Origin: Myxococcaceae bacterium
GTDB taxonomy: Bacteria > Myxococcota > Myxococcia > Myxococcales > Myxococcaceae
Direction: 5' to 3'
Assembly (NCBI GenBank): GCA_016926755.1
Contig: JAFGNZ010000309.1
Coordinates: forward strand, 1-35,526
DNA: 35,526 nucleotides
The notes under the pieces are model-generated. The model was not told where the DNA came from. It made no database searches and worked only from the letters and a program-made list of their open reading frames with translations. This document shows positions 7,319-14,846 of this stretch, in pieces. Positions within the stretch are counted from its first letter, which is position 1. Each line of letters begins with the position of its first letter. Made by a program: the position numbers and the translations under genes.

Positions 7319-7585
7319 ATGCTCCGAGTCAATGACCTGAAGAAGCTGGACAAGGACGATCTGCTCAACCTGATCGGCCTGGAGACCCGCAAGGACACCA
7401 CCGACTACCTGCTGCCCGCGCTGGGCGCCTTCACGGTGGGCGTGCTGCTGGGCGTGGGGGTGGGCCTGATGCTCGCTCCCAAGCCGGGCAATGAGCTGCG
7501 CAACGATCTGCGCAGCCGGTTCCAGAGCGGCCAGGAGCCGATCACCGGCACCACGCGCGGCGAGGCCGTCACGCGCGGCGTCTAG
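7319..7585 (+). CDS. YtxH-like small membrane protein
   Basis: An 88-residue protein. Residues 1-28 are charged (LRVNDLKKLDKDDLLNLIGL), residues 30-58 form a membrane helix (YLLPALGAFTVGVLLGVGVG) ending in the LMLAPKPGNELRNDL motif. That is the hallmark of the YtxH family (GxxxGxLxAPxxGxExR), general-stress-associated membrane proteins of unknown mechanism. It is the last gene of the five-gene cluster; a strong hairpin terminator follows at 7614. Confidence 0.85.
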   Translation: MLRVNDLKKLDKDDLLNLIGLETRKDTTDYLLPALGAFTVGVLLGVGVGLMLAPKPGNELRNDLRSRFQSGQEPITGTTRGEAVTRGV

Positions 7586-7613
7586 CCGGCCCCCTGGCTC
7601 CCGGCACTCCTTC

Positions 7614-7656
7614 GGGCCTCCCCCGGGCGCGGCTTGTCGCGCTCGGGCGGAGGCCC
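7614..7656 (+). terminator. Strong hairpin terminator of the small membrane-protein cluster
   Basis: An 18-nt left arm (7614-7631, beginning GGGCCTCC) pairs with the right arm (7638-7656, ending GGAGGCCC) with one mismatch and one bulged base around a 6-nt loop. A pyrimidine run CTCTTCTTCT follows at 7657-7666. It begins 28 bp after the stop of the YtxH-like gene. This is the best terminator in the window. Confidence 0.7.
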
Positions 7657-7704
7657 CTCTTCTTCTGGCCTGTCCCGCGCTCGCCTGGCGGTAGACTCCC
7701 GGCC

Positions 7705-8808
7705 ATGGCCAAGGACAAGACTCCGAAGCGCCGCTCGGGGTCGGGCAACAGGACGAAGAGCGACACCCGAGCGCCGAAGAAGGCGGCTCCCGTGGCCCGG
7801 CGTACGGCCGCCACACCGGGGCGGAGCCAGCCCCTCCCGGAGCCCGGCGAGTCGCAGGCCGCCGTGCCAGCGCAGGGGCCGTCGCGCCTGCGCCGGGACA
7901 CGCCGCGAGAGCTGCCCGCCGTTACGGAGCCCGGGGAGGGGAGTGAGGGCGGCTCCTCGGTCCTCGCGCGGCTGCGCAGCGTGGAGACGCTGGAGACAGC
8001 CTATGAGGCGTGGCTGGAGCTGAAGCTGGAGCACGGCGCCGCGCGGCTGCGCTTCGACGAGGAGCGCGAGCGGCTGGATCAGCAGGGCTCGTTCCTCGTG
8101 GGGGCGGTCCGGGCCGCGGGCATGGAGCCCAGGCCGGGCAGTGAGCCGGGGCTCGTCCCGGCGGGGGTGGAGGGCTTCCTGCGCGGTGCCGAGGGGAGGC
8201 TCGCCGAGGCGCGCGAGGAGCTGGCGCGCACGGAGGCGGACTCGGAGGCCTCCTACCAGCAGACCTTCGCGGAGATCCGCGCCACCATCACGGATCGCGT
8301 CCGGCGCTACCTGGAGGCCTCGCCCCCGCGCCTGCAGCTGCTGCTGCGCAAGGTGGGCGCCACGCGCTCCATCCTCCATGTGGCCCGCGTGGGCGGCGAC
8401 GAGGCCGTGCTGCTCTGCTACCTGCTCACCGGCCGGATCCCCTCGCGCTATGGCTTCCTCTTCGATGACTCCACCGAGGAGGTGTCCCTGCCGCCCGCGC
8501 CGCTCTACGCGGACGAGGGCGTGGAGTCGCGGGACACTCGCCCCGACGCCGAGGCCCTGAAGGCCCGGATCGGGGCGCCGGGCGAGGTGCTGCCCCTCAA
8601 GGGCTTCCTCCCGGTCTTCGTGCCGCGCCCGGCCGGCGGCGAGGACTTCTACCGGATGCTGCAGCGCGGGCCCGTGATGGAGGTGGAGGTGGCGGACGGC
8701 GCGGAGTTCCGCAACATCCTCTCGCGCGAGGAGGCGGAGCGCTTCGCGGGCCACCTCCTGCGCCTCAAGCTCGAGGGGAAGATCGAGCTCGAGCTCGAAG
8801 CCGGCTGA
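7705..8808 (+). CDS. Hypothetical cytoplasmic protein with basic tail and coiled coil
   Basis: A 367-residue protein I do not recognise. Residues 1-75 are a Lys/Arg/Pro-rich, probably disordered tail (KDKTPKRRSGSGNRTKSD). Residues ~85-205 are strongly helical with two Glu/Arg/Leu-rich coiled-coil stretches (YEAWLELKLEHGAARLRFDE near 100 and EGRLAEAREELARTEADSEA near 165). Residues 205-367 look like a globular alpha/beta domain (LLLRKVGATRSILHVARVGG and VLLCYLLTGRIPSRYGFLFD). There is no signal peptide or membrane segment. The basic tail could contact nucleic acid, but nothing more specific is visible. It lies between the cluster terminator and a convergent lipoprotein gene, so it is probably monocistronic. 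Confidence 0.8.
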   Translation: MAKDKTPKRRSGSGNRTKSDTRAPKKAAPVARRTAATPGRSQPLPEPGESQAAVPAQGPSRLRRDTPRELPAVTEPGEGSEGGSSVLARLRSVETLETAYEAWLELKLEHGAARLRFDEERERLDQQGSFLVGAVRAAGMEPRPGSEPGLVPAGVEGFLRGAEGRLAEAREELARTEADSEASYQQTFAEIRATITDRVRRYLEASPPRLQLLLRKVGATRSILHVARVGGDEAVLLCYLLTGRIPSRYGFLFDDSTEEVSLPPAPLYADEGVESRDTRPDAEALKARIGAPGEVLPLKGFLPVFVPRPAGGEDFYRMLQRGPVMEVEVADGAEFRNILSREEAERFAGHLLRLKLEGKIELELEAG

Positions 8809-8818
8809 GCCGGTCCCG

Positions 8819-9688
8819 CTACTGGGTGCGCACCACGCCCACGTCCGCGGTGCCTACCAGCAGGGCGCTCCCCAGGAAGAGGTTCGTCGTCTCGGGAGAG
8901 CCCAGGCGCACGGACTGGAAGATGACCAGGTACGTCTGCCCGGGGTCGGGGAAGGCCGTGCCGGGGATGGTGACGCGCTCCTGCCGCCACTCCGTCGGGA
9001 GGGCGACGAGCTTGAGGAAGTCGAGCGGCGTCTTGGGGGCGTTCGAGTAGGTGGGCTCGCCCTGCTCGCCGTTGTCGCTCACGGGAACGACGGTGACGAA
9101 GCCCAGGGTGCGGTCCTGGTTGGCCGGCGGAGGGTCCCGGTTGAAGGAGAGCTCCGTGTTGGCGGGCATGCGCCGGATGACCTCGGCCGGGTGGAGCTCG
9201 TCGATTCGCTCCTGGACGGGCGCGTCCTTCACCACGCCCACGAACCGCTCGCCCCCCCGCTCCGCGATGAAGCTGTAGGTGGCGCCGCTCTGGTACTCCA
9301 GGGCCTCGTCGCTGTTGCTGGAGCGGCTGTAGGCGCCGGCGCCATCGCTGGTCAGGCTCACCTTCTGGGCGCCCTGCCTCTCCAGGGAGACGGTGGCGCC
9401 GGTCAGCCCCTCCGGGGCGGAGTTCTCGCCCTCGCGCGTGCCCAGGAAGACGAAGGCCACCGTCTGGCCGGGGATGGTGATGGAGGACTGGCCCCCATCC
9501 GCCTGGACGCCGGCGTCCAGGCCCGCGGCGGCCTCCGGCGAGAAGGAGACGTCCGGGGTGGACAGCAGCGTGCCCACCATCACCGTCTCCGCGGAGATCT
9601 GGTCAACCGTCTTTCCCAGGTCGCACGCCAGGGGAGCAAGGAGACAGCCCGCGAGGGCCGACAGCAGCAAGAGGTGTTTCATCGACAT
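8819..9688 (-). CDS. Hypothetical lipoprotein
   Basis: A 289-residue exported protein of unknown function. A short hydrophobic N-terminus (MSMKHLLLLSALAGCLLAPL) contains a lipobox-like LAGC with Cys15; a second Cys at 22 (LAPLAC) is less typical. The mature part is beta-rich: VPGQ/IPGQTVAFVFLGTREG, TVSLERQGAQKVSLTSDGAG and YSFIAERGGERFVGVVKDAP. The last of these resembles a carboxypeptidase-regulatory or Ig-like sandwich. Two starts are possible, 9688 and 9682; AAGGA lies 4 bp from the first and 10 bp from the second. The gene is divergent from the CHASE2 cyclase gene, 88 bp apart, and they may share control. Confidence 0.8.
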   Translation of the reverse strand: MSMKHLLLLSALAGCLLAPLACDLGKTVDQISAETVMVGTLLSTPDVSFSPEAAAGLDAGVQADGGQSSITIPGQTVAFVFLGTREGENSAPEGLTGATVSLERQGAQKVSLTSDGAGAYSRSSNSDEALEYQSGATYSFIAERGGERFVGVVKDAPVQERIDELHPAEVIRRMPANTELSFNRDPPPANQDRTLGFVTVVPVSDNGEQGEPTYSNAPKTPLDFLKLVALPTEWRQERVTIPGTAFPDPGQTYLVIFQSVRLGSPETTNLFLGSALLVGTADVGVVRTQ

Positions 9689-9730
9689 CGAATCCTTCCG
9701 AGAGGGGCCGGCCCCCGTCCGCGAGCATAT

Positions 9731-9749
9731 CAGTCCGCGGGCAGGACTG
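9731..9749. promoter_or_regulatory. Inverted repeat in divergent promoter region
   Basis: CAGTCC (9731-9736) and GGACTG (9744-9749) are a perfect 6-bp inverted repeat with a 7-bp spacer. It lies in the 88-bp gap between a lipoprotein gene (minus) and the CHASE2 cyclase gene (plus). A self-complementary GGGGCCGGCCCC lies nearby at 9704-9715. This could be an operator; chance is plausible at this GC content. Confidence 0.3.
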
Positions 9750-9776
9750 GCGCGGGCGCGGTATCCTCCCGGCCCC

Positions 9777-12374
9777 GTGCAAAACCCTCCCGTCCAATCC
9801 GCTGGCCGTCGCTTCCTCAAGCGGCTGGGGTTTGCCCTCCTGCAGACCGCCATCTTCGGCACCCTGATCGGGGGGATTGTCTCCGTCCGCATGCCGCGCA
9901 CACAGCTCGAGACGGAGGGCGCGCCCCAGACGGTGCTGGCCCACCTGGTCGCGCTGATCGAGCGCCCGGAGCGCATCACCTACGATGTCCGCGTCCGCGC
10001 GCTGGGAGACTCCCTCCAGCGCCAGCGCCAGAAGGAGCCGAGATCGCAGGAGCAGGTGGTGGTGGTGACGGTGGACGACGACACGCTCGGCAATGCCCGC
10101 CAGGGCAATCACCAGGGCCTGGCCTCCTACCCGTGGGCTCGCGAGGCGATCGGCGGGCTCACGCGCCGGCTGGTGGCGGAGGGCTCCTCCGTCGTCGTGC
10201 TCGACATGCTCTTTCCGGAGCTGAGCCCGCGCGTGTGCTCCACCCAGGAGCCCGGAGGCGGGGAGGCGTCCGATGACGGCGCGTTCCACAGGCTGCTGAG
10301 TGAGACGCCGGGCCAGTCCGCCCTGGCCTTCTCCTGGAGCGTGCCGCGCGCCATTCCGCCCGCGCCCCAGATCTGGCCGTACCGCGTGCGGGTGGGGGCC
10401 CACGCCGGGCAGGCCGAGGCGCACGCCCAGGCCCTGAAGGTGCTCTCCACGCAGCGGGCCGCCTTCCTCATCCCCGCGGAGGACCAGGTGGAGGTGTGGG
10501 CCGGCGTGGAGGACGAGCGCGAAGGGCAGATCTTCAGCACGCGGTTCGGCGCCAGCCAGGGGGTGGTGCGCGAGCGTCGCGCCTCGGACGACACCTCGCG
10601 CGTCACCGCGTTGGATCTCTTCGTCTCCCTGGCGCGGGTGGAGGTGGAGGGGCTGGAGCCCTCCCGGCTGCTGCAGGTGCGCACGCTCCAGCACCCCGTG
10701 GTGCAGCTGCTGGGCTCCCAGAGCCTCTATGGCGCGGCGACCGGCTTCCCGGACTCGGACGGCGTCGTCCGGGGGATGCTCCACCTGATCAGCTACACCC
10801 CGCGCGAGGGAGAGCACCACGTGCTGCCCTCGTTGCCGCTGGCCGCGGCCATGAAGCAGGCCGGCACGCGGAAGCTGCGCTACGCGGACGGGCGGCTCCA
10901 CGTGGGAGACGCGTACTCCTTCCCCATGGACGAGTCGGGCTACAGCCTGACGCGCTGGGAGACGGCGGAGCCGGGGCGCACGGCGGGGGCCTCGGTGTTC
11001 CGCACCATCCGGGCGTGGAACGTCCTGCTCAACCACTTCGACGCCAACGAGGGCCGCCCGCCGCGCGCGGATCATGATCTCGATGGGCGCGCCGTGATCC
11101 TCACCAACACCTCCACCTACGCCACGGACTACAAGCCCACGCCCATCGGCAAGGCGACGCCCGGCGGCGCCGTCCTCGCGCAGTCGCTGGAGAACATCCT
11201 CCTGTCCCAGGGCATCACCCGCGCGCCTTCGAGGATGGATCTCGGCCTGACGATGGCGATGGCCTTCCTGGGCGCCGCCGTCGCGCTCACCTTCAGCCGC
11301 AGCTTCCGGTCCGGCCTGGGCGCGGTCCTCTACTTCTCCAGCATGGCGCTGCTGGGCGTGGGCTACTTCCTGGTGGCCCGCTACCTCTTCGTGGAGGAGC
11401 AGCTCTGGATCGCCGTGGCGGGCCCGCTGTTCGCCATGGTGTTCACCTTCCTCTTCACCACCATCTACTCGGTGCGCACGGAGCAGGAGATCCGCGACTT
11501 CGTCAACCACGCGCTCGGCCGCTACGTGAGCCCGGAGGTGGCGCGGCTCGTCACGCGCGATCTCACCCTGCTGGTGCGCCCCGAGCGCCGGCCGCTGACG
11601 GTGTTCTTCTCCGACATCGCCGGCTTCACCCGCCTCTCGGAGCAGATGGAGCCGGAGCGGCTCGTCCAGTTCCTCAACGAGTACCTCACCGAGGTGACGC
11701 TGGCCGTGCGCTCCTCGGGCGGCCAGGTGGACAAGTACATCGGCGACACGGTGATGGCCTTCTGGGGCGCGCCGGTGCGCTCGGATCGCCACGCGCACCT
11801 GGCCTGCGAGGCCGCCCTGAAGATGCGCGCGCTGCTGCAGGAGCGCCAGCCCGTCTGGGAGAAGAAGTACGGCCACCGCATCCAGTTCCGCTCCGGCATC
11901 AACAGCGGTGATGTCGTGGTGGGCGACATGGGCACCGAGCTGAAGTCCAACTACACGGTGTTCGGGGACGCGGTGGGCGTGGCCTCGTGGCTGGAGGGCT
12001 GCAACAAGTTCTACGGCACCGTGGTGCTGGCGGGGGAGCGCACGGCCCAGCTCGCGAGCGACGCGTACGTCTTCCGCGAGGTGGATCGGGTGCTGCTGCG
12101 CAACAAGCCGGCGCCCATCCGCCTCCATGAGCTGCTCGGGCGCCATGGGGAGATCTCCCCGCGCATGCAGGAGCAGCTCGCCCTGTACGAGCAGGCGTTG
12201 ACTGCCTATCACCAGCGCCGCTTCGACGAGGCGCTCGCGTTGTTCGAGCGCTGCTCCTCGGAGTATCAGGACACGGTGTCGGCCGTGTATGCGGGCCGGT
12301 GCCGCCGCTTCCTGGTCACCGCCCCGGCGGACGACTGGGATGGTGTCTACGAGGTGGGGAGGAGCGAGCCGTGA
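9777..12374 (+). CDS. CHASE2 adenylate/guanylate cyclase-like membrane protein, altered active site
   Basis: An 865-residue membrane sensor. One N-terminal membrane helix (about 17-38) precedes a CHASE2-type extracytoplasmic domain (about 40-475; VVVTVDDDTLG, SYPWAREAIGGL, SVVVLDMLFPE). Three further membrane helices (about 490-570) lead into a class III cyclase domain (about 600-780). Metal-binding D613 (FFSDIAGFT) and D657 (YIGDTVMAFWG) and adenine-contacting K653 are present. The transition-state Asn and Arg of the usual V-N-x-A-x-R segment are Gly734 and Trp738 (GDAVGVASWLEG), so normal cyclase activity is doubtful. A helical tail resembling a single TPR follows. The GTG at 9777 has no clear ribosome site. 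The stop overlaps the M48 gene start (GTGA), indicating coupling. It could still be a regulatory pseudo-enzyme or nucleotide sensor. Confidence 0.92.
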   Translation: MQNPPVQSAGRRFLKRLGFALLQTAIFGTLIGGIVSVRMPRTQLETEGAPQTVLAHLVALIERPERITYDVRVRALGDSLQRQRQKEPRSQEQVVVVTVDDDTLGNARQGNHQGLASYPWAREAIGGLTRRLVAEGSSVVVLDMLFPELSPRVCSTQEPGGGEASDDGAFHRLLSETPGQSALAFSWSVPRAIPPAPQIWPYRVRVGAHAGQAEAHAQALKVLSTQRAAFLIPAEDQVEVWAGVEDEREGQIFSTRFGASQGVVRERRASDDTSRVTALDLFVSLARVEVEGLEPSRLLQVRTLQHPVVQLLGSQSLYGAATGFPDSDGVVRGMLHLISYTPREGEHHVLPSLPLAAAMKQAGTRKLRYADGRLHVGDAYSFPMDESGYSLTRWETAEPGRTAGASVFRTIRAWNVLLNHFDANEGRPPRADHDLDGRAVILTNTSTYATDYKPTPIGKATPGGAVLAQSLENILLSQGITRAPSRMDLGLTMAMAFLGAAVALTFSRSFRSGLGAVLYFSSMALLGVGYFLVARYLFVEEQLWIAVAGPLFAMVFTFLFTTIYSVRTEQEIRDFVNHALGRYVSPEVARLVTRDLTLLVRPERRPLTVFFSDIAGFTRLSEQMEPERLVQFLNEYLTEVTLAVRSSGGQVDKYIGDTVMAFWGAPVRSDRHAHLACEAALKMRALLQERQPVWEKKYGHRIQFRSGINSGDVVVGDMGTELKSNYTVFGDAVGVASWLEGCNKFYGTVVLAGERTAQLASDAYVFREVDRVLLRNKPAPIRLHELLGRHGEISPRMQEQLALYEQALTAYHQRRFDEALALFERCSSEYQDTVSAVYAGRCRRFLVTAPADDWDGVYEVGRSEP

Positions 12375-13465
12375 GTCCGCCACGCATCGGCCCAGGAGTG
12401 TTGCTCGCGAGCCTGCTCACGGCCTGCCAGGCCACGGACAGGCCCGCCCTCGTGGCCCAGGTGGAGCGCAAGGTGGAGGCGCAGCGGCGCCAGCTCAACC
12501 GCGATCTGGCGGGGCCCAAGGCGCGGCTGGGCGGGCAGGTGTCCGCGCTCATGGGCTGCTCCCTGGAGCGGCGCCAGGCGTATGAGCTGGATCCGGAGCA
12601 GGAGCACACCCTGGGCCGCGCGGTGGCGGAGCGCCAGCTGGCCACGCTGGGGGTGGAGCCGCTGCCGCCCACGGATCCCGTCGCGCGCTACGTGGATCAC
12701 GTGGGGCAGTACCTCGCGCTGGTCGCGGAGGCGGTGGGCAACGCCAGCGCGCCGGACCGCACGGAGGGGCCCGAGCGGCTCCTCGGGAACCGCCCCTGGC
12801 CGCTGGAGGGCTACCGCTTCCTGGTGCTGCCCCTGGGGGAGCCTCGCGCCTCCGGCGGTCCGGGCGGCACGGTGATGATCTCCACGGGCTTCCTGCTGGG
12901 GCTCGAGAGCGAGGAGGAGCTGGCGGCGGTGCTGGCGCACGAGGTGGCCCACGTGCAGCGGGGCCACGGCGTGGAGGCGCTCAAGGACTTCCTCTGCCAC
13001 CAGGAGGCGCGCAGGCAGCCGCTGGCGGCGTTCGGCAACGGCCTCACGGCCCAGCTGTTCCAGCGCCGTGATGGCGCTCAGCGAGCGCAGGGGCAGCGCG
13101 TGCTCGCGGAGCTGTCCACCGGCGAGGCGAAGGAGGCGGCCAACCTCTATCGCGAGGAGCTCCCCTGGGACTTCGAGCTGGAGGCGGACCGCATCAGCGT
13201 CCGGCTCCTGCTGGCGGCGGGGTATGACGCGCGCGTGCTCACCGGCCTGCTGCGCCGCACCGCCCAGGAGGCTCCGGCGAGGCATGCCTGGCTCCGCATG
13301 CACCCGCCGTCCTCGGAGCGGCTGGAGACCGTGGGGCAGCAGCTCGAGGGGCTCGGCGCGGCGCAGGCCTGGCCTTCCTCGGAGGCGGTGGCCCAGCGCA
13401 CCAGGCGCTTCCAGGACGCGCTGGCGCCGCTGAGAGTGCTCTCCATCTCACAGTCCGCGCGCTGA
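12371..13465 (+). CDS. M48-family zinc metallopeptidase, lipoprotein
   Basis: A 364-residue predicted outer- or inner-membrane-anchored periplasmic protease. The N-terminus MSPPRIGPGVLLASLLTACQ carries a lipobox (LTAC, Cys19). The HExxH zinc motif is H190-E191-V-A-H194 in LAHEVAHVQRGHG. The third ligand lies in FELEADRISVRLL (E271, with D273), followed by AGYDARVLTGLLRR and HPPSSERLE, all classic for M48/BepA-Loi P-type peptidases. Such enzymes degrade misassembled outer-membrane or periplasmic proteins. The GTG start overlaps the cyclase-like gene stop by 4 bp, which links proteolysis to the CHASE2 sensor genetically. An inverted repeat follows at 13480. Confidence 0.92.
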   Translation: MSPPRIGPGVLLASLLTACQATDRPALVAQVERKVEAQRRQLNRDLAGPKARLGGQVSALMGCSLERRQAYELDPEQEHTLGRAVAERQLATLGVEPLPPTDPVARYVDHVGQYLALVAEAVGNASAPDRTEGPERLLGNRPWPLEGYRFLVLPLGEPRASGGPGGTVMISTGFLLGLESEEELAAVLAHEVAHVQRGHGVEALKDFLCHQEARRQPLAAFGNGLTAQLFQRRDGAQRAQGQRVLAELSTGEAKEAANLYREELPWDFELEADRISVRLLLAAGYDARVLTGLLRRTAQEAPARHAWLRMHPPSSERLETVGQQLEGLGAAQAWPSSEAVAQRTRRFQDALAPLRVLSISQSAR

Positions 13466-13479
13466 ACCGAGAAGTCCAC

Positions 13480-13495
13480 GCAAGTCAGGACTTGC
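13480..13495. repeat. Perfect 7-bp inverted repeat between M48 and M23 genes
   Basis: GCAAGTC (13480-13486) and GACTTGC (13489-13495) are perfect inverted copies 15 bp after the M48 stop. It could fold as a short hairpin terminator or be an operator for the M23 gene 125 bp downstream. No T-run. Confidence 0.35.
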
Positions 13496-13619
13496 CCCTC
13501 ACGGGCGTCATACCTACTCGTAGCCTCGCTCGATGCTGATTTGGGCCGAGGGTAGGAACCCACCGCTCACTGCGTTGTCTTAGGTGTGGGGGGCTGTTGA
13601 TTTCCGACAGGAGGGAGCC

Positions 13620-14285
13620 ATGAGAGTGAGCGTCTTTGTTCGCGCCGCGATGTGTGTGTTCGCACCGTTGTGGGCGCTGGGCTGTGCCTCCGTGCCGGAA
13701 CCCGGTGTCGAGGTTCGTGGGGTCTCTCTCCACATGCCAGCGCTCGCGGCCACCCTGGGGGCCGGCCGAGAGCACCGGCCCGAGTGCAAGCCCCGGCTCG
13801 AGCGCTATCCCGTCGCCGGGCGGCACAACAACGGCTACGACCCCCACTGGTCCAACTTCCAGTGCTCGCCGGAGGGGGACTCGGAGAGCAACTCGGACTT
13901 CAGCAAGGGGCGGGACTCCCACCTGGGCAACGACATCTTCGCGTTCGAGGGGACCCCCGTCGTCGCGGTGACGGAAGGCTACATCCGCAAGAGCGCCTGG
14001 GATCCCATCGGCGGCAAGGTGGTCATCATCGAGGACGCGTGCGGCTGGTGGTACTACTACGGCCACCTCTCCACCGTGAACCCCGCGCTCGTGGAGGGCA
14101 ACCAGGTGGCGCCGGGCACCTTCCTCGGCACCGTGGGCAACTCGGGCGCCGCGAGGAACGTCGCGCCGCACCTCCACTTCTCGCTCTTCCCCAGCGGCAA
14201 CTACCGGCGGGGGATTGATCCCTACAAGCTGCTCACGGGGGAAGAGGACGAGGCGTGCGAGGCCTCGCTCGTGCTCACCCGTTGA
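13620..14285 (+). CDS. M23-family peptidase, lipoprotein
   Basis: A 221-residue exported endopeptidase of the LytM type. The start at 13620 is fixed by a strong AGGAGGG seven bases upstream and by the signal sequence MRVSVFVRAAMCVFAPLWAL followed by lipobox ALGC (Cys22). The M23 domain spans about 85-210, with H101 and D105 (SHLGNDIFAF), H149 (YYGHLSTV) and H184/H186 (APHLHFSLF), so the zinc site is complete. The Cys at 56, 82 and 141 may form disulfides. It differs from the other M23 protein in this window (3253-4236) in being lipid-anchored and lacking an N-terminal beta domain. A role in peptidoglycan remodelling is expected; predation or development is possible but not shown. Confidence 0.9.
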   Translation: MRVSVFVRAAMCVFAPLWALGCASVPEPGVEVRGVSLHMPALAATLGAGREHRPECKPRLERYPVAGRHNNGYDPHWSNFQCSPEGDSESNSDFSKGRDSHLGNDIFAFEGTPVVAVTEGYIRKSAWDPIGGKVVIIEDACGWWYYYGHLSTVNPALVEGNQVAPGTFLGTVGNSGAARNVAPHLHFSLFPSGNYRRGIDPYKLLTGEEDEACEASLVLTR

Positions 14286-14319
14286 CCCGGCAGATCCGTG
14301 GCTGGCGCTCCGGAGCCGG

Positions 14320-14676
14320 CTACGGATCCTCGTCCGGATCCCCGAAGTACTCGCGCACGGGCTGATCGCGGGCGATGTGCTCGGCGACGACGCGGCGCAT
14401 CTTCTCCGGCGACATGCGCGAGTAGTAGACCTCTCCCGGCCAGCCCATGAGCTGGTAGTCCTCGGGGGAGAGCAGATCGCGCTTGCGCCCCGTGTCCTCG
14501 CGGATGACGACGTTGGGCCCCATGTGGCAGAAGCCGTAGCAGCCGCCACGGTACGCCTCGCAGTGGGACGCCAGGCCACACTGGGCAAGCTCCTCTTTGG
14601 CCGCGGCGAAGACCGCATCCGAACCGTTGGCCTTGCAGTCCATGCCCTTGCACACGGCGAGGCGGTAGCGCTTCAT
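14320..14676 (-). CDS. NuoE-like thioredoxin-fold [2Fe-2S] ferredoxin
   Basis: A 118-residue electron-transfer protein. The four Cys that should hold the cluster are C9 and C14 (VCKGMDC) and C46 and C50 (GGCYGFCHMGP). The C-x4-C ... C-x3-C spacing matches the 24-kDa NuoE family of complex I better than Aquifex-type ferredoxins, where the first pair is more widely spaced. The segment GPNVVIRED after the last Cys resembles the NuoE C-GAC-NAP-VQI segment. Extra Cys at 33 and 39 are present. It lies downstream of nuoI on the same strand but behind a hairpin, so it may be partly uncoupled. It lacks the N-terminal helical bundle of true NuoE (~160 residues), so an accessory electron carrier is equally likely. 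Confidence 0.85.
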   Translation of the reverse strand: MKRYRLAVCKGMDCKANGSDAVFAAAKEELAQCGLASHCEAYRGGCYGFCHMGPNVVIREDTGRKRDLLSPEDYQLMGWPGEVYYSRMSPEKMRRVVAEHIARDQPVREYFGDPDEDP

Positions 14677-14784
14677 GGAAAGTCCACCCTACGGAGTTTG
14701 CGCGAGCCTGGGAAGAGGTGCCCCCCCTGGGCGCGCCTGCTTTTCCGCTCGGTGGGAGGGCGAGCGGACGCGGCTGGAATGGCA

Positions 14785-14828
14785 CCGGCCCGCCAACTCC
14801 ACCGGGAGGGGTGGGGAGGGCGGGCCGG
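14785..14828 (-). terminator. Hairpin downstream of nuoI
   Basis: CCGGCCCGCC (14785-14794) pairs perfectly with GGCGGGCCGG (14819-14828); the 24-nt interior (CTCCACC and GGTGGGGAG) can extend the stem. It starts 18 bp past the nuoI stop on the minus strand. Without a T-run it may be an attenuator or RNA-stabilising end between nuoI and the ferredoxin gene. Confidence 0.5.
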
Positions 14829-14846
14829 AGGTGGCATGCCGAGGCG

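Noticed and set aside
9603-12383. A 926-codon open frame on the minus strand opposite the CHASE2 cyclase-like gene
   Set aside because: Same His/Arg/Gln/Glu-rich antisense composition, while the plus strand has recognisable CHASE2 and cyclase motifs.
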